NCBI RefSeq assembly: GCF_000144405.1
Contig: NC_014371.1
Span: forward strand, 248,001-312,000
DNA length: 64,000 nucleotides
Direction: 5' to 3'
Source of the DNA: Prevotella melaninogenica ATCC 25845
GTDB lineage: Bacteria; Bacteroidota; Bacteroidia; Bacteroidales; Bacteroidaceae
Shown: in pieces, positions 45,107 to 52,922 of the stretch
Layout: every line of letters begins with the position of its first letter
Position numbering within the stretch: the first letter of the stretch is position 1
Made by a program: the position numbers and the translations under genes
Notes under the pieces: model-generated
Database searches by the model: none
What the model saw: the letters and a program-made list of their open reading frames with translations, nothing else
Told to the model about the DNA's origin: nothing

Positions 45107-45200
45107 GGTGCTTAATTGGACTTCAAAAGGGCGTTAGTAACGTTGCTAAAGGGCATCTTTAGCAAGCCAATTGGGCGTCTTTTCGAACCCAATTAAGCAT
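45107..45200. repeat. Family A array: five phased 22-bp units, reverse orientation
   Basis: On the - strand the unit starts fall at 45200, 45178, 45156, 45134 and 45112, each exactly 22 bp apart, opening with ATGCTT, ACGCCC, ATGCCC, ACGCCC and AGCACC. The family and phase are the same as the arrays at 11347 and 24687, in the opposite direction. Confidence 0.85.
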
Positions 45201-45314
45201 CTATTGATTTTTAAGTAGTGACTTTTTTATTACAATGTGGTTTGAATTGATGTATTTCTTGAAGCCACCTTATAATGTTGTAGACTCCTTACAACGTAGG
45301 TTGATGGCAACAGA

Positions 45315-45358
45315 AAGAGCCATATCAAACACTGTTAGCGTGAATTGATATGGCTCTT
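45315..45358 (-). terminator. Terminator after the OPT transporter gene
   Basis: AAGAGCCATATCAA (45315-45328) and TTGATATGGCTCTT (45345-45358) form a perfect 14-bp stem with T-runs on the outside, 30 bp beyond the stop codon. Confidence 0.85.
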
Positions 45359-45388
45359 TTCGTATGTGTTATGACCGAAAAAATAATT

Positions 45389-47383
45389 TTAGTTTTGGTC
45401 TGCTAACTCCTTTTTACTAAGTTTGGTTGCAAGAATGAAGTAGAGAATCAAAGCAGCGTAAGCCACGAGAGAGAGGAGTTCTGAAAGATGATTCTCCCAC
45501 CAAGATGAGTAATCGAACTCGATACCACCAAACTTCAGTAGGGCAGAAACGACACCCATCAGCGCACCACCAGCAATGAAGCCTGATGCTAAGAGTGTTC
45601 CCTTATCGCCACGTGCCTTGTTGACTGCTTCATCTTTAGAACGAGTGGTTACATACCAGTTTACGGCGCCACCCACCAAGAGAGGAATATTCAACTCTAA
45701 AGGAATGAACATACCCAAAGCGAAAGCTAAAGCAGGGACCTTGCAACGATCGAGGATGAGTGCGATAACTGCACCAATGCCATAGAGAACCCAAGGCGCA
45801 CCTTGTCCACTCATCAATGGTTTGATAACAGCTGCCATTGCGTTTGCCTGTGGTGCAGCCAACTTGCCAGAGTTGAAGCCATAAGTCTTATCCAAAACAA
45901 TCATCACACCCGCTACAGTTGCAGCAGAGATAATCGTGCCAAGGAACTTCCATGTTTCCTGCTTCTTAGGAGTTGTGCCGAGCCAATAGCCAATCTTTAA
46001 GTCGGTGATGAATGAACCAGCCATAGAAAGGGCTGTACAAACAACGCCACCCATCAATAGAGCTGCCAACATACCAGCGTTACCCTTCAGTCCTACTGCC
46101 ACCATAACGACAGACGCAAGGATGAGGGTCATCAATGTCATACCTGATACAGGGTTGCTTCCTACAATCGCAATGGCATTTGCTGCAACTGTTGTGAATA
46201 GGAAGGCTATGATTGCAACGAGAAGAATACCCACAACTGCATGCAGCAGGTTGAAGTCCATCACACCAAAATAGAAGAACAGGAAAGTAATGATGAGGGT
46301 GGCAATACTTCCGAAAGCAATAATCTTAAAGGAAATATCACGCTGTGTACGGAGGATTTCTTCCTGTCCACTGCCTTTACCTTTCATCTCGCGTGCAGCC
46401 AAACCAACCGCACTCTTGATAATACCCCATGACTTGATGATACCGATGATACCTGACATCGCAATGCCACCGATACCGATTGAACGAGCGTATGACTTAA
46501 AGATAACTTCTGGTGCCATCTGTCCTACGGCTGTAGTGATTGATGGGTCCCACTGGTTCAGTACGGTGTCTGGGAAGATGAGTGCCATACCTGGTACGAT
46601 AAGCCACCATACTGTCAGCGAACCAACACAGATGATGAAGGCGTATTTCAGACCGATGATATAACCAAGACCGAGGACGGCTGCACCTGTATTAACCTTG
46701 AAAACGAGTTTAGCTTTGTCTGCTATCGTCTCACCAAAGCCAATCATACGACTCGTTACATTCTCATTCCACCATCCAAAAGTGGCAACTGTGAAGTCAT
46801 AGAGTCCACCTATAAGACCAGCGAGAAGAAGAGGTTTTGCCTGACTTCCACCTTTCTCGCCACTCACGAGTACCTGTGTGGTAGCCGTTGCTTCAGGGAA
46901 AGGATATTTACCATGCTGATCCTTAACAAAGTATTTACGGAAAGGAATCAAAAAGAGAATACCCAAGACACCGCCTAAAGCAGCTGCAATGAAGATATTG
47001 AAGAAGTCGGCTTCTAACTCAAGCATGTAGATAGCTGGCATAACGAAGATACCTCCCGCAACAACAGCACCTGAACAAGCTCCGATACTCTGGATAATGA
47101 CATTCTCGCCTAATGCGTTCTTACGCTTTGTGGCAGATGATACTCCAATAGCAATAATGGCAATTGGGATAGCAGCCTCAAATACCTGTCCAACTTTCAA
47201 ACCAAGATAAGCTGCGGCAGCAGAGAAGAGAACTGCCATGAGAATACCCCAAGTGATAGACCATGGGCTTACTTCACGATACGTCTCTTGTGGAGACATG
47301 ACTGGCTTATACTCTTCGCCATCTTTCAACTCCCTAAAGGCATTCTCAGGAAGGTCAATGTTTTGATTCTGGTTATTTTCCAT
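45389..47383 (-). CDS. OPT-family oligopeptide transporter
   Basis: Integral membrane transporter of the oligopeptide transporter superfamily, the bacterial branch found in Bacteroidota. It has about 14-16 membrane segments over 664 residues, with the family block SPWSITWGILMAVLFSAAAAYLGLKVGQVFEAAIPIA near residue 40 and KYPFPEATATTQVLVSGEKGG, a well-known OPT motif, near 160. The substrate is probably small peptides, possibly metal chelates. The gene has a -7 box (TATCTTTG, 47407-47414) 24 bp upstream and is divergent from trmO. Confidence 0.92.
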   Translation of the reverse strand: MENNQNQNIDLPENAFRELKDGEEYKPVMSPQETYREVSPWSITWGILMAVLFSAAAAYLGLKVGQVFEAAIPIAIIAIGVSSATKRKNALGENVIIQSIGACSGAVVAGGIFVMPAIYMLELEADFFNIFIAAALGGVLGILFLIPFRKYFVKDQHGKYPFPEATATTQVLVSGEKGGSQAKPLLLAGLIGGLYDFTVATFGWWNENVTSRMIGFGETIADKAKLVFKVNTGAAVLGLGYIIGLKYAFIICVGSLTVWWLIVPGMALIFPDTVLNQWDPSITTAVGQMAPEVIFKSYARSIGIGGIAMSGIIGIIKSWGIIKSAVGLAAREMKGKGSGQEEILRTQRDISFKIIAFGSIATLIITFLFFYFGVMDFNLLHAVVGILLVAIIAFLFTTVAANAIAIVGSNPVSGMTLMTLILASVVMVAVGLKGNAGMLAALLMGGVVCTALSMAGSFITDLKIGYWLGTTPKKQETWKFLGTIISAATVAGVMIVLDKTYGFNSGKLAAPQANAMAAVIKPLMSGQGAPWVLYGIGAVIALILDRCKVPALAFALGMFIPLELNIPLLVGGAVNWYVTTRSKDEAVNKARGDKGTLLASGFIAGGALMGVVSALLKFGGIEFDYSSWWENHLSELLSLVAYAALILYFILATKLSKKELADQN

Positions 47384-47406
47384 TGTTTAATAGTATTATT
47401 TGCTTG

Positions 47407-47463
47407 CAAAGATAAATAAAAATCATTTATCTTGTACCAATTCAGCATAAAATATTATCTTTG
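47407..47463. promoter_or_regulatory. Divergent promoters for OPT and trmO; trmO probably leaderless
   Basis: The leftward -7 box TATCTTTG is at 47407-47414. The rightward -7 box TATCTTTG is at 47456-47463 with a -33-like TTG at 47432-47434. The trmO ATG is at 47469, only 6 bp past the box, so transcription should begin at or next to the ATG and the mRNA would have no leader. Confidence 0.6.
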
Positions 47464-47468
47464 TCAGT

Positions 47469-48131
47469 ATGAAAGAGATTAGACCTATTGCTTTTTTCCG
47501 TTCTCCCTTGACGTCAAAGTTTGGTATTCCTCGGCAAAGTGGACTGGCTGACAATCTGGTGGGTAAGATTGTGTTTGAGCCTCAATACCAACGTGAGGAG
47601 GCATTGCGTGGACTGGAAGACTTTGATTATCTGTGGTTAATTTGGGGCTTTTCTGCGAATAAATCTACTGATGAGGGCAAACTGACTGTTCGTCCTCCAC
47701 GGTTGGGTGGGAATGAACGTTTAGGCGTGTTTGCCACACGATCGCCCTTTCGTCCAAATGGTCTTGGGCTGTCTTCTGTCCGTATTAAACGAATAGTGGA
47801 TCGAGTGATTGAAGTTGTTGGGGCTGATTTGATGGACGGTACACCTATTTATGATGTAAAACCTTATATCTCTTACGTCGATAGTCACCCAGAAGCAAGA
47901 GGTGGTTTTACCGATAAAAAAGAGTGGAAATTATTGTCTGTTGTTATTGCAGAAGAGTATTCTAAGTTGTTTGATGCAGAGGAACTTGCTGCCCTAAAGG
48001 AGGTTCTTTCGCAAGATCCACGCCCACAATATCAACATGATGTAGCGCGTGTTTATGGTATGGCTTTCGCTGGGAAGGATGTGAAGTTTAGGGTTGAAGG
48101 GGATGTGTTAGAGGTTGTTGGGATTGGTTAG
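47469..48131 (+). CDS. trmO: tRNA N6-threonylcarbamoyladenosine methyltransferase (TsaA/TrmO)
   Basis: SAM-dependent enzyme that methylates t6A37 in some tRNAs. MKEIRPIAFFRSPLTSKFGIPRQSGL is the N-terminal TsaA block, and GVFATRSPFRPNGLGLSS is the highly conserved SAM/tRNA site. The 220-residue length matches the family (short barrel plus C-terminal extension). There is a likely leaderless start, and a terminator-type repeat region follows. Single gene. Confidence 0.92.
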   Translation: MKEIRPIAFFRSPLTSKFGIPRQSGLADNLVGKIVFEPQYQREEALRGLEDFDYLWLIWGFSANKSTDEGKLTVRPPRLGGNERLGVFATRSPFRPNGLGLSSVRIKRIVDRVIEVVGADLMDGTPIYDVKPYISYVDSHPEARGGFTDKKEWKLLSVVIAEEYSKLFDAEELAALKEVLSQDPRPQYQHDVARVYGMAFAGKDVKFRVEGDVLEVVGIG

Positions 48132-48144
48132 GAAGCTATTTGGC

Positions 48145-48204
48145 TTATTGGGCTAATTAGCCTTATAAGCCCAATTAGCCCAATTAGACTAATAAGCCCA
48201 ATAA
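48145..48204. terminator. Inverted-repeat terminator between convergent genes
   Basis: TTATTGGGCTAATTAG (48145-48160) and CTAATAAGCCCAATAA (48189-48204) pair across about 28 bp, which itself holds AGCCCAATTAG repeats. It lies between trmO and the convergent mini-metallopeptidase gene. Confidence 0.65.
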
Positions 48205-48225
48205 AGTTATTATCTCAATAATCAG

Positions 48226-48549
48226 TTATTTCCCCTTTAAATACCGCATCCAAGCAAAGGGACGTCGATGTGATAGATAATTAAGGTTGTTCATATTATC
48301 ATAAGCTTCCCGTTCAAAGGATAGGTTCATGTAGGCACGACCAGTCATTGGTAGGCGTATAATCCATTCTATGACATACCATAAATAAAAGGGAATGATG
48401 AGCATTTCTAGCATTTGTCGTGTATGAATACGCTCATGATTGATTATCTCCTTCGTTAGTTTAACGCCAGGATGAACAAAAAGAAACCCAAGAATGTTGA
48501 TAGCATCATAATTCTTGGGCGGTAGATATTTCGTCCGAATAATCTTCAT
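48226..48549 (-). CDS. Mini-metallopeptidase-like protein (HExxH, gluzincin pattern)
   Basis: A 107-residue protein with H38-E-R-I-H42 and, 36-42 residues later, SFEREAYD (E79, E81). That spacing fits the HExxH...E zinc triad of gluzincins, and the whole is like the single-domain minigluzincin fold. A hydrophobic helix at 49-62 (EMLIIPFYLWYVIEW) lies between the zinc motifs. Its ATG shares a base with the stop codon of the zinc-ribbon gene upstream (TAATG), so the two are translated together. I do not know the substrate; the partner protein might be its substrate or anchor. Confidence 0.65.
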   Translation of the reverse strand: MKIIRTKYLPPKNYDAINILGFLFVHPGVKLTKEIINHERIHTRQMLEMLIIPFYLWYVIEWIIRLPMTGRAYMNLSFEREAYDNMNNLNYLSHRRPFAWMRYLKGK

Positions 48550-49169
48550 TAATCAGTTTCAATAGATTCAACACGTGGTTTGGAAACCGATGGAGCAATA
48601 GGTTGTGGCTCATTAGAAGAAGGCTCGGAGGTGCTGTTCTGATTATCAGAACTGCTTGAAGAAGTCTCGTTGCTACTGCGCTTGCGACTTGATCGATTAC
48701 TTCTACGAATACTGTTGAATACCTTCTCAGCCTGTTCTTCTTCCTGTTTCTGGGTAGAATCGTTGGCTGTTGTGTCCTTAACAACTGTGTCGAACTTAGC
48801 CTTATTGTTGTCTGCTAAGTTTGAATCTGGTTCAATAGCAGTCTGTGTATACTCTGGATCGTTCTTATGTTGACCGTAATAATAGAATCCGAAGGCAACA
48901 AGGAAAATTGTTCCAAGAATAATAAAAGCAACCATACCGCGCCCTAAGGTTGGTCCGTTGTCGGTATCATTATTATTCAATGGAGTATTGCAGTAAGGAC
49001 AATTCTTATCCTTCTCACTCACCTCATTATTACAATTACGACATTTCATATTTCTTTCTTTAGCTTTGATTTCTATCGGCAAAGGTAAAAGAAAAGGTAG
49101 AGATGACAAAACGATTTGCCTTTTTATTCGTTTCTTCTTTCTTTTTTGTATCTTTGCAGGGATTTTCAA
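48549..49169 (-). CDS. Zinc-ribbon membrane protein
   Basis: The likely start is the ATG at 49049 (MKCRNCNNEV), since the -7 box TACCTTTG at 49080-49087 lies downstream of the longest ATG (49169). From there the protein has 166 residues. CRNC and CPYC (Cys4 zinc ribbon) are in the first 25, and a membrane helix MVAFIILGTIFLVAFGFYYYG follows at about 40-60. The remaining 100 residues are Ser/Asn/Glu-rich and disordered. The zinc ribbon is cytoplasmic by topology. It is translationally coupled to the mini-metallopeptidase. Function unknown. Confidence 0.75.
   Translation of the reverse strand: MKIPAKIQKRKKKRIKRQIVLSSLPFLLPLPIEIKAKERNMKCRNCNNEVSEKDKNCPYCNTPLNNNDTDNGPTLGRGMVAFIILGTIFLVAFGFYYYGQHKNDPEYTQTAIEPDSNLADNNKAKFDTVVKDTTANDSTQKQEEEQAEKVFNSIRRSNRSSRKRSSNETSSSSSDNQNSTSEPSSNEPQPIAPSVSKPRVESIETD
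49080..49087 (-). promoter_or_regulatory. -7 box of the zinc-ribbon gene
   Basis: TACCTTTG on the - strand, about 31 bp before the ATG at 49049. It rules out the longer in-frame start at 49169. Confidence 0.6.
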
Positions 49170-49813
49170 GAGATGATATAATCATTTTAAAAACAGAAAA
49201 GAAGGAGTTTCTCGATATGAAAAAGATATTGATAATTATATGTTTCCTTACTTGTTGGTTGGGTGTTTCTGCCCAAAGTCTGCGTGAGGTATGGATAGAA
49301 ATGCCTGATAGTATACTACCTTATTTGAGCAAGAGCCAGCGTACAGAGCTGGCTGACTATGTTGAAATGAAGGCAGAACCAGCCGTCTTGAGTACTTTCG
49401 GCGATTCTGTTCGGATTGAACGCATGACCAATAACTATCTTTTATTGAAGGCAAACGAGGCAACACGATTGGAAATCAAGCTGTTGGATAATAACACGTT
49501 GGCTTTAGTTCAGACATGGATGGCACCTGCTGCAGAGAGTAAGTTGAGTCTTTTCAACCTACAATGGCAACCTAAAGAGGTAGTTGTAGACTATAAAGCA
49601 AATATTGTAAAACCCGAATCAATGAGCGATGAAGACTTTGCTGATTTGAAAACATTGATGTTTCCTCGCCTAAAAGAATATCGATTGTCAGCAGATAACA
49701 ACTCATTGTCAGTAAGTTGGAACTATCCATTGCTTTCTAAGAAGGATGTCAAGCGTGTCACAGAGTTATTAAAGCCGCAGGTACTTAACTGGACAGGAAA
49801 AGATTTTCGATAG
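49103..49813 (+). CDS. DUF3256 family exported protein
   Basis: Exported Bacteroidota protein of unknown function. The longest frame begins at 49103, but a -7 box TATCTTTG is at 49149-49156, so the likely start is the ATG at 49217 (MKKILIIICFLTCWLGVSAQ), which gives a clean signal peptide and 198 residues. DUF3256 spans most of the mature protein (LREVWIEMPDSILPYLSKSQRTEL...). It is divergent from the zinc-ribbon gene. A role at the outer membrane is only a guess. Confidence 0.82.
   Translation: MTKRFAFLFVSSFFFVSLQGFSRDDIIILKTEKKEFLDMKKILIIICFLTCWLGVSAQSLREVWIEMPDSILPYLSKSQRTELADYVEMKAEPAVLSTFGDSVRIERMTNNYLLLKANEATRLEIKLLDNNTLALVQTWMAPAAESKLSLFNLQWQPKEVVVDYKANIVKPESMSDEDFADLKTLMFPRLKEYRLSADNNSLSVSWNYPLLSKKDVKRVTELLKPQVLNWTGKDFR
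49149..49156 (+). promoter_or_regulatory. -7 box of the DUF3256 gene
   Basis: TATCTTTG on the + strand; no clear -33 TTTG at the usual distance. It places the transcript start near 49163 and favours the ATG at 49217. Confidence 0.5.
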
Positions 49814-49830
49814 TAAAAAACGATTGCACA

Positions 49831-49862
49831 TTTGGCAGTTTCTGATAAAATCAGTACTTTTG
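49831..49862 (+). promoter_or_regulatory. Promoter of the nucleoside transporter gene
   Basis: TTTG (49831-49834) and TACTTTTG (49855-49862) with exactly 20 bp between. Confidence 0.75.
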
Positions 49863-49887
49863 TGCTCATAAAATAATAGCTTATAGC

Positions 49888-51150
49888 ATGAATTTGAAGG
49901 TACGTTTGGCATTGATGAACTTCTTGGAGTTCGCAGTGTGGGGAGCTTATTTGACCTCTATGGGTCGCTATCTTGGTAATATTGGTATTGGTCCTGAGAT
50001 TGGCTATTTCTACTCAATGCAAGGTGTAGTGTCAATCTTTATGCCTGCTTTGATGGGTATTGTTGCTGACCGTTGGGTACCTGCTCAGCGTCTGTTAGGC
50101 TTCTGTCATCTACTTGCAGGCTTGTTTATGTTTGCCACAGCAGGCTATGGCTTGAGCGTTGGTGACCATGCCGACTTCTCTACTATCTTCACTCTTTATT
50201 CGCTTTCTGTTGCCTTCTATATGCCAACATTGGCTCTCTCAAACTCTGTTGCTTATAGTGCTTTGAGTGATGCGGGTATGGATACGGTGAAAGCCTTCCC
50301 ACCTATCCGCGTGTTCGGTACGATTGGTTTTATCCTTACCATGTGGTTGGTAGACCTCTTAGGCTTCCAAAGCAATCAGAATCAGTTTATTACTTCTGGT
50401 GTGGTAAGTATCATCCTCTTCTTTTATACCTTTACATTACCTAAGTGTGCAGTTAATAAAGGCACAGAACAGAAGAGTTTTGTGGACGCCTTTGGCTTAC
50501 GTGCTTTTGCCTTATTCAAGGAGAAGAAGATGGCAATCTTCTTTATCTTCTCAATGTTATTGGGTGTAAGTCTTCAGATTACCAATAGCTTTGCCAATCC
50601 ATTCCTCTTTAGTTTTGGTGCTCAACCAGAGTTTGTAAACTCTTTCGGAGTACAGCATGCTAATATTTTGATTAGTCTTTCACAGGTTAGCGAGACTTGT
50701 TGTATCCTTCTGATTCCATTCTTTATGCGTCATTATGGTATTAAGAATGTGATGTTGATAGCTATGTTTGCATGGGTATTGCGCTTTGGCTTGTTTGGAG
50801 TTGGTAATCCAGGCTTCCCAGGTATCTTGATGTTTGTACTTTCAATGATTGTCTATGGAGTAGCCTTCGACTTCTTCAATATCTCTGGTTCACTCTTTGT
50901 TGATAATAGTACGGAGCCCGCTCTTCGTTCTTCTGCACAAGGTTTGTTCATGTTGATGACCAATGGTGTTGGTGCAACAGTAGGAACATTGGCAGCTCAA
51001 GCTATTGTAAATGCCTATACACATCCACAGACAGTGGGTTCAGACACGTTGACAGTAGGTGATTGGCAATCTTGTTGGTTCATCTTCGCAGGCTATGCCT
51101 TTGTTGTAGGTGTCTTGTTTGCTATTATCTTCCGACCAAAGAAAGCATAA
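49888..51150 (+). CDS. MFS nucleoside:proton symporter (NupG-like)
   Basis: Inner-membrane transporter of the major facilitator superfamily, nucleoside permease branch. It has twelve helices over 420 residues. The block LRLALMNFLEFAVWGAYLTSMGRYL-type start (here KVRLALMNFLEFAVWGAYL) and GIVADRWVPAQRLL after helix 2 are typical of NupG/XapB. The nearest downstream gene is a bifunctional nuclease 28 bp away on the same strand. It may work with the two deoxynucleoside kinases (41-42.6 kb) and the nucleoside phosphorylase (62 kb) in nucleoside salvage, but those genes are not adjacent. Confidence 0.88.
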   Translation: MNLKVRLALMNFLEFAVWGAYLTSMGRYLGNIGIGPEIGYFYSMQGVVSIFMPALMGIVADRWVPAQRLLGFCHLLAGLFMFATAGYGLSVGDHADFSTIFTLYSLSVAFYMPTLALSNSVAYSALSDAGMDTVKAFPPIRVFGTIGFILTMWLVDLLGFQSNQNQFITSGVVSIILFFYTFTLPKCAVNKGTEQKSFVDAFGLRAFALFKEKKMAIFFIFSMLLGVSLQITNSFANPFLFSFGAQPEFVNSFGVQHANILISLSQVSETCCILLIPFFMRHYGIKNVMLIAMFAWVLRFGLFGVGNPGFPGILMFVLSMIVYGVAFDFFNISGSLFVDNSTEPALRSSAQGLFMLMTNGVGATVGTLAAQAIVNAYTHPQTVGSDTLTVGDWQSCWFIFAGYAFVVGVLFAIIFRPKKA

Positions 51151-51727
51151 TTGCATACTGATAAATCGTATAGAATTAATGAGTAAAGTTCAACTTATAT
51201 ATGAAGGTGTCTCACAGATAGTAGGAGGTCCAGAGTTAGGACTCCTCGTCCTGTCTGATCTTGCACACACAAGGCAGATTGCTATTGTGTGTGATAAACA
51301 TATGGAGTATGAACTTGGTTTGCGAACAGGCGAGAAGTCTGTTACAGAAAGATTGTTGCCGGAAGTGCTTTGTAGTGTGAATCCAATGATGACAAGTGAG
51401 CACTATGAGATACTCTTTAATTCTATTGTTGATGGACAATATAAGGCTCTTTTGGTAAATAAAGATGACTTAACGCTTACCCCTATACGTGCTTCTGATG
51501 CAATCTTATTGGCACATGTGGCAAAGTTGAACATCTTTATGGAAGAGCATCTATTCAAGCGTCAGAGTGTTGATAGCAGTGTAAGCCAGAACAAAATGGC
51601 ATTACCTTTAAATGCTTTAAGCTTTGAGATGTTGCATCATGCCTTGGAGAAAGCTATAGAAGATGAGAATTATGAACTTGCTTCTATGCTTAGAGATGAA
51701 ATGAAGAATAGGGCAAAGGAACCTTGA
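51110..51727 (+). CDS. Bifunctional nuclease (DUF151) with UvrB/UvrC motif
   Basis: Protein with an N-terminal bifunctional-nuclease domain (DUF151) and a C-terminal UVR motif. The likely start is the ATG at 51179 (MSKVQLIYEGVSQI), since the frame from 51110 overlaps the 3' end of the transporter gene. VGGPELGLLVLSDL and RASDAILLAHVAKLNIFMEEHLF are the domain blocks, the latter being the DA-type motif seen in this family. Residues about 165-200 (LEKAIEDENYELASMLRDEMKNR) form the UVR helix pair, a protein-interaction motif. The length from the new start is 182 residues. Confidence 0.85.
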   Translation: MSCLLLSSDQRKHNCILINRIELMSKVQLIYEGVSQIVGGPELGLLVLSDLAHTRQIAIVCDKHMEYELGLRTGEKSVTERLLPEVLCSVNPMMTSEHYEILFNSIVDGQYKALLVNKDDLTLTPIRASDAILLAHVAKLNIFMEEHLFKRQSVDSSVSQNKMALPLNALSFEMLHHALEKAIEDENYELASMLRDEMKNRAKEP

Positions 51728-51805
51728 TTACGAAAGCTAATCAAGAATACCGAATTGCTATATAGAACATTCTTTTTAAAGAAGACGATGTTATAAAACT
51801 AAAGA

Positions 51806-52540
51806 ATGAAAGAAGCAAGATACTTTTATGTCCCTAATGCAGCCGTAGAAACGGAGTTGCCAGCTGAGGAAGCAGTTCATGCAATACGTGTACTTCGGTT
51901 AAAGGAAGGCGACGAAATGTTCCTTATGGATGGTGAAGGCTGCTTTTATAAAGCGGAAGTAGCACTGGTATCATCGAAGAAGTGCCTTTATACTATTAAA
52001 GAAACGCTGAAACAAGAACCTGTTTGGCGTGGAAAGATTCATCTTGCTATTGCTCCAACAAAAGATATGGGGCGTATAGAATGGATGACAGAAAAGGCTA
52101 CTGAAGTAGGCTTTGACGAAATCAGCTTCTTAGATTGTAAGTTCTCTGAGCGTAAGACTTTGCGTGTTGATCGTATAGAAAAGATTGTCATTTCTGCAGT
52201 AAAGCAAAGTCGTAAGGGCTGGAAACCTGTTGTAAATCCGATGACACCTTTTCGTCGTTTCATAGAAAATTGTTCCAACAATGGGCGGAAGTTTATCTGT
52301 CATTGTTATCCAGAGATTTCACGCGCAGACTTCTTTACCGCTATTTCACAGGAAGAACAGCCTTCTTCTGCAGAGGATATTACCGTATTGGTAGGTCCAG
52401 AAGGCGACTTCTCTATTGATGAAGTAAGTTTTGCTTTGGAGCATGGTTTTGAGAGTGTTACATTGGGTAACAGCCGTTTACGTACAGAGACCGCAGGACT
52501 TAGTGCCGTTATGATGTCGCAGCTTGCACGTAGAGTGTAA
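51806..52540 (+). CDS. rsmE: 16S rRNA (uracil1498-N3)-methyltransferase
   Basis: SPOUT-class methyltransferase that modifies U1498 of 16S rRNA. The N-terminal PUA-like domain (residues 1-70, HAIRVLRLKEGDE) is followed by a trefoil-knot domain with motif VGPEGDFSIDE and the SAM loop TLGNSRLRTETAGL. The length (244) is normal. The upstream nuclease gene is 78 bp away on the same strand. Confidence 0.95.
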   Translation: MKEARYFYVPNAAVETELPAEEAVHAIRVLRLKEGDEMFLMDGEGCFYKAEVALVSSKKCLYTIKETLKQEPVWRGKIHLAIAPTKDMGRIEWMTEKATEVGFDEISFLDCKFSERKTLRVDRIEKIVISAVKQSRKGWKPVVNPMTPFRRFIENCSNNGRKFICHCYPEISRADFFTAISQEEQPSSAEDITVLVGPEGDFSIDEVSFALEHGFESVTLGNSRLRTETAGLSAVMMSQLARRV

Positions 52541-52620
52541 GCTGTTTTTGTGTGTATAAAGTTTGAATAGATGGTGAAGACTTCTAAAAATAGATATGTG
52601 TAATGGCAATTATCATATTC

Positions 52621-52686
52621 CGCACCAATGGTGTTAAGCCTTCGCACAATGTGTGCTAAGCCTCCGCACATGATGTGCGGAGCATC
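52621..52686. repeat. Family B array 5: three 22-bp dyad units
   Basis: Units start at 52621, 52643 and 52665. All three open CGCAC and have the right half GTG(T/C). It is intergenic between two rightward genes. Confidence 0.85.
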
Positions 52687-52842
52687 AATACGACAGCAAA
52701 TAATGGATAGAATCGTCCTTTATGGACATTAGTTGAAATGCAACAAGACAAATAATAGGTAATAGAACACTAATAATCAAGTTATATGATAAAAAGTTTA
52801 TCGAGTGCAATAGAATTATTTTTTTTTCATTGTTCTCCCGTG

Positions 52843-52870
52843 TTTGTATCAAAAAAAATGCTTAATTTTG
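52843..52870 (+). promoter_or_regulatory. Promoter of the TonB-dependent receptor gene
   Basis: TTTG (52843-52846) and TAATTTTG (52863-52870) with 16 bp between, shorter than the usual 19-20 bp. Confidence 0.6.
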
Positions 52871-52922
52871 CAGCATACATTTAAATAACGTTATTATTTA
52901 TATTAAATTTTTTAGCTAAACT

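Larger units (their letters stand above)
44911..45388. other. 478-bp convergent intergenic region
   Basis: Between the response regulator and the convergent OPT gene. It holds the third family A array (45112-45200) and the terminator at 45315-45358. No gene is supported. Confidence 0.6.
52541..52922. other. 382-bp intergenic region
   Basis: Holds the family B array 5 (52621-52686) and the TonB-receptor promoter (52843-52870). Nothing else is recognised. Confidence 0.6.

Noticed and set aside
45182..45190. TTCGAACCC as a tRNA T-loop
   Set aside because: No acceptor, D or anticodon stem can be drawn; it falls inside the phased family A repeat.
49050..49169. Extended Lys/Arg-rich N terminus of the zinc-ribbon protein
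   Set aside because: The -7 box at 49080-49087 lies inside it; MKCRNC at 49049 is a typical zinc-ribbon start.
49103..49216. Extended N terminus of the DUF3256 protein
   Set aside because: The -7 box at 49149-49156 lies within it, and the ATG at 49217 opens a normal signal peptide.
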